In this document: in pieces, positions 54,850 through 64,000 of the stretch
Layout: each line of letters opens with the position of its first letter
How positions within the stretch are numbered: the first letter of the stretch is position 1
Source: Schistocerca nitens
Taxonomy: Eukaryota > Arthropoda > Insecta > Orthoptera > Acrididae
Length of the DNA: 64,000 nucleotides
Direction: 5' to 3'
Assembly (NCBI RefSeq): GCF_023898315.1
Contig: NC_064619.1
Location: 304,954,150 to 305,018,149 of the forward strand
The notes under the pieces: model-generated
What the model was told of the DNA's origin: nothing
What the model saw: only the letters and a program-made list of their open reading frames with translations
The model's database searches: none
Position numbers and translations under genes: made by a program

Positions 54850-54901
54850 CGATCTGTCACACTACTACACACTACTACACACTACTACACACTACTACAC
54901 A
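54850..54901. repeat. 10-bp tandem repeat
   Basis: ACTACTACAC repeated at least four times without change. Confidence 0.93.
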
Positions 54902-56495
54902 GTTTATATGTAATTCATGTCACACAGTCTCATACGGAACCTACATCCGCTTTCTTTTATATACTGTATATGATAAGACACCGTCATTCCCCTTCTCTTC
55001 TGTGTGAGAGGATGAATGAGTAAATGTATTTCTAGTTGCATGCTGGATGGTCGCAGACAAGCCTGTCTGCTAGAGAACAGTAGGACCAACGTCGGAACAG
55101 GTAGCTAAGCTTTCTAAAAGCAAAGAGGTTTCTATCCTTAGTATGTTCCTGTCCGTCGCTTGTCATGTTGGTATAGGAAGCTGCCTCTCTGGTCACTTCC
55201 GTTTGTATTTGTGAGCCACCCCTCAGGAAGGGACCACGGCAATCTGTCCGCGGCGAGCGTCTGAAGTGGTAAGATCTCCGGCTAAGCGCGTGTCTTTAAG
55301 TCCGTAGGACAATAGATTTCTTAAGTTCAGCCTAACTGAAAATTTAATCACCTTTATTTCAGGTTTAGCTCTAAAATATCTCATGTTATCTTAAATTGCA
55401 ACGCAGTGTAATTCGCGTGTGAAGTTCAGAATATCTTCCGGTAGTTGCTTTGTCACTACTTTGTGAGTAAAGTGGAACCACGTGTTGATCAGTAACTCTA
55501 ACTGAGATCATCAATCTTAAATGCGAATGCTCGTGTGATTATAACGTCTCGTCTTGACAATATTTTTCAATGTAGCAACTTTTCTTTATGTTCAACCCAC
55601 GTGGGGTGTACTTTGTGAGACCAGTACCACGTACTTATACAATTGTTTGACCCATCAGGTTAATAGTAAGACGTTAGTAACCAGTTCGAGGTTTTTCTTT
55701 TGCAAATTGCTTTTCGATTTAATTTATTTTAACTATCAAAATTATTGTGGAGTTACACTCTTTGTGTAAACCAAGTTGACCACGTGAAGCATGTGGTGTA
55801 ATCATCAAAGTAGCCCTCAGCTATTCTTTTCGGGAAGATTTCACAGAGAGTTAGTATGAATTTAGTATACCAGTGTGTGGTAATTACATGACGGACAGAA
55901 TTGCGCTACGAACGTAACTTCTTTGAGTGAAAATTGAATCGGTTGGTTGTGGTTAATTTCCTCTTGCATATGTTTCAACGTTCTTCGTGTGTTATTTTAT
56001 GAATGGAGTGTTGTATGTAGTCTCCAAATCTTGGCTCCCTATTTGATGTGTTCCGTAAGATTACAAACTCATATTTACACAATCCTAAATAAGGCACCAG
56101 CTTAGTTATGACTCAAGTTTAATATGCTGAAATTTCAATGATCAATGTTAAAATAAATTTCCAAATATAAACTGATTTATTTCTTTTTAGTTAAATTCTC
56201 TTTTATATGTATATCACCGGTTGTCGTATGACTATTAAAAGATTATAATTAATGTTAGTCTGGTTGGGAATTTGGTAAGCTAGACTGGATACTTGGTGAA
56301 ACAGTTGCGCAGTAATGCAAGGTTAACTTCCCCAGACAGCTCACAGCTTTTAAACCGCTTTTATTGTTTATCAGTACCGCAATCAGAACAAATTAAAGTA
56401 ACAACAACGTTACACTGTGCCGCCGAGACTCAGCAAAATAACGCTGCATTAGAAAACTCAGCCAACTCACATTAGTACATCAACGAAATAAAATT
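54902..56495. other. 1.6-kb spacer, no gene seen
   Basis: No recognisable coding sequence or repeat. Confidence 0.5.
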
Positions 56496-56496
56496 A

Positions 56497-57990
56497 AAAA
56501 AAAAAGGAGTTGTACGACATGAACAAGGCCCCGGGTGTAGACCACATTCCATTAGAACTACTGATGGCCTTGGGAGAGCCAGTCATGACAAAACTCTACC
56601 ATCTGATGAGCAAGATGTATGAGACAGGCGAAATACCCACAGACTTCAAGAAGAATATAATAATTCCAATCCCAAAGAAAGCAGGTGTTGACAGATGTGA
56701 AAATTACCGAACTATCAGTTTAGTAAGTCACAGCTGCAAAATATTAACGCGAATTCTTTACAGACGAATGGAAAAACTGGTAGAAGCGGACCTCGGGAAA
56801 GATCAGTTTGGATTCCGTAGAAATGTTGGAACACGTGAGCCAATACTAACCTTACGACTTATCTTAGAAGAAAGATTAAGAAAAGGCAAACCTACGTTTC
56901 TAGCATTTGTAGACTAGAGAAAGCTTTTGACAACGTTAACTGGAATACTCTCTTTCAAATTCTGAAGGTGGCAGGTGTAAAATACAGGGAGCGAAAGGCT
57001 ATTTACAATTTGTACAGAAACCAGATGGCAGTTATAAGAGTCGAGGGGCATGAAAGGGAAGCAGTGGTTGGGAAAGGAGTGAGACAGGGTTGTAGTCTCT
57101 CCCCGATGTTATTCAATCTGTATATTGAGCAAGCAGTAAAGGAAACAAAAGAAAAATTCGGAGTAGGTATTAAAATTCATGGAGAAGAAGTAAAAACTTT
57201 GAGGTTCGCCGATGACATTGTACTTCTGTCACAGACAGCAAAGAACTTGGAAGAGCAGTTGAACGGAATGGACAGTGTCTTGAAAGGAGGATGTAAGATG
57301 AACATCAACAAAAGCAAAACGAGGATAATGGAATGTAGTCAAATTAAATCGGGTGATGCTGAGGGGATTAGATTAGGAAATGAGACGCTTAAAGTAGTAA
57401 AGGAGTTTTGCTATTTAGGGAGCAAAATAACTGATGATGGTCGAAGTAGAGATGATATAAAATGTAGACTGGCAATGGCAAGGAAATCGTTTCTGAAGAA
57501 GAGAAATTTGTCAACATCGAGTATAGATTTAAGTGTCAGGAAGTCGTTTCTGAAAGTATTTGTATGGAGTGTAGCCATGTATGGAAGTGAAACATGGACG
57601 ATAACCAGTTTGGACAAGAAGAGAATAGAAGCTTTCGAAATGTGGTGCTACAGAAGAATGCTGAAGATAAGGTGGGTAGATCACGTAACTAATGAGGAGG
57701 TATTGAATAGGATTGGGGAGAAGAGACGTTTGTGGCACAACTTGACTAGAAGAAGGGATCGGTTGGTAGGACATGTTTTGAGGCATCAAGGGATCACAAA
57801 TTTAGCATTGGAGGGCAGCGTGGAGGGTAAAAATCGTAGAGGAAGACCAAGAGATGAATACACTAAGCAGATTCAGAAGGATGTAGGATGCAGTAGGTAC
57901 TGGGAGATGAAGAAGCTTGCACAGGATAGAGTAGCATGGAGAGCTGCATCAAACCAGTCTCAGGACTGAAGACGACAACAACAACAACGG
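56497..57990 (+). mobile_element. RTE-like LINE copy D, best-preserved copy of the family
   Basis: 5'-truncated at the start of the reverse transcriptase domain and ending in a CAACAACAACAAC tail. It follows an A run (56490-56503). No target duplication could be identified. Copies A-C align to it throughout. Confidence 0.9.
56510..57969 (+). pseudogene. LINE copy D reverse transcriptase, one frameshift
   Basis: The first block (56510-56917) starts MNKAPGVDHIPLELLMALGE and carries IIIPIPKKAGVDRCENYRTISL and DQFGFRRN. At 56915 one T is missing compared with copy B (GTAGACTAGAG against GTAGACTTAGAG), giving a premature TAG. The following 333-codon block holds VRQGCSLSPMLFNLYIE, the catalytic FADD box (LRFADDIVLLS), the thumb region, YGSETWT, MWCYRRMLKIRWVDHVTNEE and the RRGRPRDEY end. 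Apart from that deletion the RT part is open. With no endonuclease it could not act in cis even if the frame were whole. Confidence 0.9.
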
Positions 57991-58420
57991 TGGCTTAACT
58001 CGCAGTTACATTAATTTGTGATCTTGAAATGTTAACCAGTTTTTTTAATGTTAACTAAACAAACATATTCCAGAAATTTCATTAGTCTATAGTTATTAAA
58101 TCGGTTATTACGAAAAGGTCATAAGTCCATAAAACATGATTTTGATAAATTCAAAGAAAACTGTTTTATGCTTCAATGGTAGAAGATATGAAGTACTGGA
58201 ACTTTTATGCTCTGGTGTACCTGGAAACAATTAAATCTGCATCTTCTAATCATCAATTTTTCACATTCTTCAAATTAATATTTTTGTATCTTGGACTCAT
58301 TACCTTTTTGAACCAAATTAAAATAAATAATATTACAACTATAGAGTTTTGAGAATTTATTAATAAACACTAATTACAAATAGTATTTTAAGTTAATCAT
58401 CATTACAGATAAACATTGTT
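57991..58420. other. spacer, no gene seen
   Basis: AT-rich, nothing recognisable. Confidence 0.5.
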
Positions 58421-58424
58421 GCAA

Positions 58425-59010
58425 CATTTTCTGTAGGTTTCACAGATTTTCATCTTCTTCAGTTGTTGTAGGCCAAGTGAATAAATCAATATAACAGTTT
58501 TTGTGCTCCTCTGGGATGTACTGTTCCAGTTTTTTTATGTCGTTTATCTTAACTTTGTTTATAGGACATTTCACTCCGTGTGCTAAGGTTGTTGGTAGGC
58601 TGATATTTGTTAGGGGTTTTAAAAGTCTGAAAGAGTTTTGAATCAGTCCATTAATGAATGATTGGGCTACTAATACCCCTGGGTTGTGGCTGTCATACTC
58701 AACTTATTGTACTCTGAAACACCGACGTTGACCTTCATTGAACTGTTTTTTCCCATTGTTTCTAAACTCTGGGAATTGCATTTAAAAGATCTGGCCACCA
58801 GTCCTTATAGTTCTTAACAATGTTGTTATCCACAAGATAGTTGACAATAATGAGTTATTTTTATTGGCAGAATGAAGTATAGGTTCAATATATTCTTTCA
58901 CAGTGTAAACTCTATCAGTTTATCGTAACTTTCTTCTTATATCCCCAAACATCCGATCACAAGGTAGGAAAGAGTGCTACCGGATAGGAAAGCATTGAAA
59001 ATTTTTTTCA
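58425..59010 (-). pseudogene. DUF7869-like transposon-derived fragment
   Basis: The reverse strand reads, in pieces, HSFLPCDRMFGDIRRKLR, DRVYTVKEYIEPI, a GG/WWP-like position, NNGKKQF, GVLVAQSFINGLIQNSFRLLKP, KINDIKKLEQYIPEEHKNCYIDL and TWPTTTEEDE. This succession matches the C-terminal part of large uncharacterised insect proteins (DUF7869 type, often transposon-encoded). Stops and frameshifts show it is broken, and the N-terminal part is absent. The family name is from memory. Confidence 0.5.
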
Positions 59011-59300
59011 CACATATCAGTTGCAGGAATGTTTTGTCCTTTGTAGTTAATTTACGCTTCTCCTCGTAATCTAGCATTCTTTATTATGACGTGTTTGTAT
59101 TTATCATAATTCCGTATGCCTTTCGTCTTGATATGGCTGTTACCTTCTTCATTTGAGTCCATGCTCTCTTTTCTGATTAAATTGCCACTACTAATGAAAG
59201 ATTACAAAACAACGACACAAGATTTGTCTTACAATGTGGTGCCAACAATAGATCATGAAATCGGTACTGGTAAAATTTGACTGTTGTTAATGTAGGGACA

Positions 59301-62300
59301 AAAAACCCGCAGGGGTCTCCCGTCTTGGGAGTATGTGTGTGGCAACCACACGGGCCCTTAGCTAAGCCTGGCATTACTTCCACTTCCTTGTGTCCGGCTT
59401 CTCCTGTTCCCTTTCCTATCTGGCCTCCCTTGGCCGACTCTTGGTTTCTTCGACCCCAGCGGTATTAGGTTTCCGAGGCCCAAGGGTGTCTTTCAGTTTC
59501 CTCTCTAGTATCTATTATCTACCTTTCGACCCAACGACGAAGCGAGCGGAAGAAGAATCTTATATCCCAGGTTCTCAACGATCGTGGAGGCGGAAGAGGT
59601 CATGCCAGACGAACTGGCTGTAAAGGCGCCGCTCAGCCATCATTGAGCTCGCGGCAGTTCGTTGCAGTTCTGGTACCTGAAGTCACATGTCACATACATA
59701 TGTGCCGTGTTGAATTGTTCCAGAATCATAGTGTGTGGGTCACTTCCTCGCAAGCTGTAATCCACCTTAAACAAATTCACGCAAATGGCAATTTCTCCTG
59801 TCACTTTCTCTAAAGACCAATGGCGATGGGATAAGAACGATGGTAGCAGGCTCGGAGTGAGGCTGGAAGCTACTAGTCTGGACCTGCACATTGGCGGCAG
59901 GTGTGCGATGGTCGCCTTCCTGAGAACCCGTGTGACTACTCGGGAATCCGGTCCTGCATCTGCGACTGGGCAGGCCTATTTAGTATGACCACTGCCCACC
60001 CTGAATGGGGAAGGCCCTAGAAAATGTGGGCTAAACATCGGAAGTCACACTTGAACCGGGCTGGGAATCCGCACCCAGTAGGTCACTTCTTATACTGTGG
60101 ACGTAAACAAAAGAAGAATGAAATGATTATGACAATAGGGACATGGAATGTCAGGACCCTCCTGGACGTGAATAATTACAGGCCAGAGAGAAGAACCGCT
60201 CTTATCACCCAAGAACTAGCCCGGCTAGATATAGACATAGCTGCCTTGAGTGAGACAAGACTCTCAGGTGAGGGACACATTAGTGAGGTACGTTCAGGGT
60301 ACACTATCTTCTGGAAGGGAAAGGATGCAGGGGAACCACGCATCCATGGTGCAGGAATTGCCGTAAAAACGAAAATAGTGAAAGATCTTCGACTTACACC
60401 TGTCTCAATTAATGAAAGACTGATGACTCTTAGAGTACCCATTGGTTCAGACAGTATCATCACCTTCGTCTCCGCATATGCTCCTACTTTCGACAGTGAT
60501 GAAGACACAAAGAATCAGTTCTACCACTAACTGAACAGTACTCTCTCTAAGACACCCATTCAAGATAAATTAATTTTACTTGGTGATTTTAATGCCAGAG
60601 TGGGAAGGGACCACTGTTTTTGGAAAGACGTCATGGGTAAACGAGGGGTCGGAAACTGCAATGCAAATGGGTTGTTACTTCTTGATCCATGTGCTGAGCA
60701 CGAGCTTTTCATCTCCAATACCCAATTCCTCTTGCCTAACCGCTATAAGTCCACATGGATGCACCCACGCTCCAAACATTGGCGTCTTATAGACTACGTT
60801 ATTACGCGACAGCGTGACAAGAAAGACATTCTCATCACAAAAGCAGGACTAAACATCGATGAGTGCTGGACTGACCATAGACTTTTAGTCAGCCGTTTGA
60901 AAGTACCAAAGTATCGCAAGCCACGATCCCACTTATCAAACCCACCACGCAGAAAATTCAACATAAGCAACCTGAACAACAAAAACGTTCGCTGACACTT
61001 CCAAGACATACTGTCTGAACAACTTAACAAAGCTCCAGCAAACACAGATGATGTCGAACAAGAATGGACCACATTAACGAACATCATCAAAGAAAGTGCT
61101 GAGAATCTTGTTGGTTTTAGTGCACGGAAAAGAAGTGACTGGTTTGATGACAACCGTGGAGAAATCCAAGCCATCATCAATGCAAAGCGGGATGCTTACC
61201 TATCCCTTGCTCAAGATCCGTCCTACGCAGAAAAGAAAGCACACTTTCAAGAACTCAAGCAGAAATGTCAAAGTGAAATACGCGTAATCAAGAACAAATG
61301 GTGGCAACAGAAAGCCACAGAACTCCAAAATCTTTCCGATGCAAGGAACATGCGTGGCTTCTACGCTGGTATTAAAGAGCTGTATGGACCTATCCGCTCC
61401 TCATCAGGAACACTGAAAGCTGCTGACAACTCCACCATTCTTACTGAAAGTCAGGACATCTTAAATCGTTGGAAAGAGCACTTCAGCTCACTATTAAACC
61501 GCCCTTCTACTGCCACAGGAGATTTTCTCAAAAATGTCCCACAGCACCCTCCAGAACCCTGGATGGCTGATCCTCCAACTTTTCAAGAATTTTGTAAGGC
61601 ACTCAGAGTGTGAAACCTGGGAAGGCTCCTGGACCCGACAGCATCCCGATGGAGCTTATTGAGGGTGGCGGCTTGCCTCTAAAAACTAGACTCTTCTCAC
61701 TCATTCTATTAATGTGGGAAACCCGCAAGGTCCCCGCTGACTTGAAGAACTCCACAATTGTCACCATCTTCAAGAAGGGCGACTGAAGCGTCTGTGGTAA
61801 CTACCGGGGAATATCTCTACTCTCTGTCACTGGCAAAAATTTTGCAAGAATCCTTTTAAATCGCCTCCAGACACTTTCAGAGACTATACTACCTGAGTCT
61901 CAATACGGGTTTCGACCTTCAAGAGGGACAATTGACATGATTTTCTGTGCACGACAACTACAGGAGAAGTGCAGAGAACAGCAAAAGCCTTTACTACTTG
62001 CTTTCTACGATCTAGAAAAGGCCTTTGATACAGTTCCCAGAGAAGCCATGTGGATGGTCTTAAAATGCTTCGGCTGCCCTGAACATTTTGTTGACTTGAT
62101 TGAAGCTCTCCACGATTATATGACTGGACAAGTCCTCTGTTAGAATGAAACAGCTGGTGAATTCCCAATAACAAGTGGGCTTAAACAAGGATGCGTTCTT
62201 GCACCAACATTATTTGCATTGTATCTGGCAGCTATGCTTTACGAGACATCCGTAAACAATGCAGGAATAGAACTAAAGTACAGGTTCGAAGGAGGATTAT

Positions 62301-63375
62301 TCAACCAGTCCAGACTCCATTCAAAAGAGTTCACCAGCATCACTCGTGTGACAGAGCTGCAGTATGCTGATGACAATGCTTCTCCAGCTCATTCACCTGC
62401 AGAGCTGCAGCTGTCAGTTGATTCCTTCAGCAGGGCGTACGAACGAGTTGGTCTCTCCATCAAAATTCCAAAGACATAGGTGATGGCGCAGCCAACTCCT
62501 GGCTCCTCCGTTCCTGACTTCAGCATATCGATTTATGATACACCCTTGGAACAAGTGGACCATTTCCTCTACCTAGGAAGCATACTGTCATCTAACTGCT
62601 CATCTGGAAAATATGTGGAGAATAGATTACGTGCTGCCCATGTAGCGTTTGGGCGTCTTACAAAGCGTGTCTTCCTGAATAAAGACCTAACACTGTACAC
62701 CAAACTGATGGTGTACAAAGCTGTAGTCATTTCCACCCTGCTATATGGTTGCGAAACCTGTACGTTATATCGCTGTGATCTGAAGAAACTAGAACGCTTC
62801 AACCAACAGAAGTTAAGATATATCATGAACCTGAAATGGGATGACTTCATATCCAACACGGCTGTTCTTGAGAAAGCAAAAATGTATAGCATGGAAGCTC
62901 TTATCATTGGGCATCAACTCAGATGGGTCGGACATGTCCAGCGGATGAAAAATGACAGACTTCCACGCCAAATGCTGTACAGCGAAGTGAGCACAGGTAA
63001 AAGGCCACGAGGTGCCCCTCTCAAACATTATAAGGATCAGTACAAGAAAAATCTGCAAAACTTGAACATCGATCCGAGTAACTGGTCCACAATAGCAGAA
63101 GACCGAAGACGCTGGCGCTCAGTCACCTCAAATGCTCTTCAAAACTGAGCTGGAACGTCGAAGAATGGAGAATGACAAACGCCGGAGACGTAAATTCCTC
63201 CAGGCTCAGCCACGTCCTCCACCTCCCATCAGCTGTAATGTCTGTGGCCGCCTGTTCCACGCTAGGATTGGATTGCTACGCCATCAACGACACTTACGCG
63301 CCTGAACTGTGACAAAGGAAATCTCAGGAGAGAAACGAAAACTCGGATACGAGTACCAGCCGACGACGACGACGA
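59301..63375 (+). mobile_element. Near full-length 4.1-kb LINE, second family (copy E)
   Basis: Non-LTR retrotransposon with endonuclease, reverse transcriptase and a C-terminal zinc-finger-like motif, ending in a CGACGACGACGACGA tail. GGGACA occurs just before the start (59295-59300) and right after the tail (63376-63381), with similar A-rich bases following, and is a candidate target duplication. The first 700 bp (59301-60020) is a GC-richer leader with a possible short upstream ORF (59785-59988). It differs from copies A-D in sequence and tail. The clade (RTE- or CR1-like) is left open. Confidence 0.83.
60024..63305 (+). pseudogene. LINE copy E polyprotein (endonuclease-RT-zinc finger), broken
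   Basis: The APE-type endonuclease opens with MTIGTWNVRTLLDV and has IAALSETRLSGEG (catalytic E), SAYAPTFDSD, then after an in-frame TAA at 60528 the GDFNARVG block and RLIDYVITR ... WTDHRLLVS, the terminal endonuclease motifs. Another stop follows at 60994-60996. RT blocks then appear with frame changes near 61610: GKAPGPDSIPMELI-like, LLLAFYDLEKAFDTVPREAMW (61999-62061), a catalytic YADD box (LQYADDNAS, about 62362-62388), then YGCETCTLYR and IGHQLRWVGHVQRM. The end (63182-63302) encodes SCNVCGRLFHARIG then LLRHQRHLRA, a C2H2-like finger, in a frame shifted from the previous block. At least two stops and two frameshifts; dead but nearly complete. Confidence 0.85.
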
Positions 63376-63739
63376 GGGACATAAACCATAGGCTACTTAC
63401 AGTGATTAAAGAAATATTACATAAAACTAACGAGAAGATGTAGTATGAAAACATCATGAGCCCTGGATTCATGACATTTTCATACCAACTAAAAATTTTG
63501 GCAACGATTTTCTTGGCTTTTTAGGCAGAAATTCATGTCGTTCTCAACGGTACATGCGTCTACAGATGGAGAATGCACAGTACTGAAATCTGAATTTGTG
63601 AAAAATTGGACTCATGATCTTTTCATAATAACTGATTCAATTATTTTTTCGTGTTGTGATTTTTTTTCCGACAGCGTACCTTTTTCGTGTCTGCGAAGAG
63701 AAGTCAATATGGACACGCGTCTCTCTCTGGTGCTTCTGT
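63376..63739. other. spacer after LINE copy E
   Basis: No recognisable gene or repeat. Confidence 0.5.
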
Positions 63740-64000
63740 ACTGATGTGGAATGGTGGGTAATGCGCTCTGCCGGCCCCCGCCGCCGTCATCTCACGAGCC
63801 AGTGACTTTGCTCTCTCGGTTCTGTGGGCACAAGTGGCTGGACGGAGCTTAATGTCCGCTTCGTGTCTGAGCAGAGGCGCTAAGCCCGGATCAGAGGGCG
63901 GCAAACACAGCCGTCAGGGCGGCTAATCAAAGCCCCGCTGCGCCGCGCTGGAGAGGTCGCTTTGTGGGCGCGCGCCGCCCTCGAGGACCCCGGCCTAATG
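63740..64000. other. CpG-rich window end
   Basis: Composition changes sharply to GC- and CpG-rich (CCGCCGCCGTC, GCGGCTAATC, CTGCGCCGCGCTGG, GGGCGCGCGCCGCC) up to the last base. This could be the start of a CpG island or a first exon of a gene beyond the window. No coding frame is convincing. Confidence 0.4.

Overview
The window looks like intergenic or intronic DNA from a large, repeat-rich insect genome. An orthopteran close to Schistocerca is my best guess, because the repeat families (tRNA-headed SINEs, an RTE-like LINE with a CAACAACAA tail, and two Tc1 families with CACTCC- and CACTGAAG-type ends) are ones I associate with locusts; this is recognition, not a database result. I see no convincing host protein-coding gene, no functional tRNA or rRNA gene, and no bacterial features. 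Nearly every coding signal belongs to a transposable element, mostly decayed. The only intact protein genes are three copies of a 340-residue Tc1-type transposase.

Layout. 1-4.2 kb: AT-rich spacer with a 71-bp minisatellite and a 27-bp tandem repeat. 4.2-8.7 kb: a Tc1 remnant with a SINE inside, an RTE-like LINE (copy A) with a SINE inside, a CpG-rich patch, and a reversed LINE 3' end. 11.8-18.75 kb: a four-level nest. An old Tc1 copy is split by a 6.1-kb palindromic (foldback) element, which holds LINE copy B, which holds an intact Tc1 transposon. 18.8-33 kb: a long SINE, two solo LTRs with perfect 5-bp target duplications, a dead pogo/Tigger transposase, two more intact Tc1 copies 585 bp apart, and another Tc1 remnant with a SINE. 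34.3-46.6 kb: one decayed Ty3/Gypsy element with gag, protease, RT, RNase H, integrase and an env-like end. It is interrupted by a ZBED/hAT transposon (carrying LINE copy C, carrying a SINE), a palindromic MITE, another SINE and a Tc1 remnant. 47-54.8 kb: SINE, mariner-like fragment, tRNA-containing foldback repeat, Tc1 remnant, microsatellites, and a reversed LINE split by a 1.19-kb foldback element. 56.5-63.4 kb: LINE copy D, a reversed DUF7869-like fragment, and a nearly full-length 4.1-kb LINE of another family. The last 260 bases are CpG-rich and may lead into a gene outside the window.

The elements relate to one another as a stratigraphy: each precise target duplication orders insertions in time. 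The main candidate for something undescribed is the 6.1-kb foldback element at 12071-18203. It has two pairs of inverted arms, a variable 48-bp tandem array, and seven TGACGTCA octamers in its arms.
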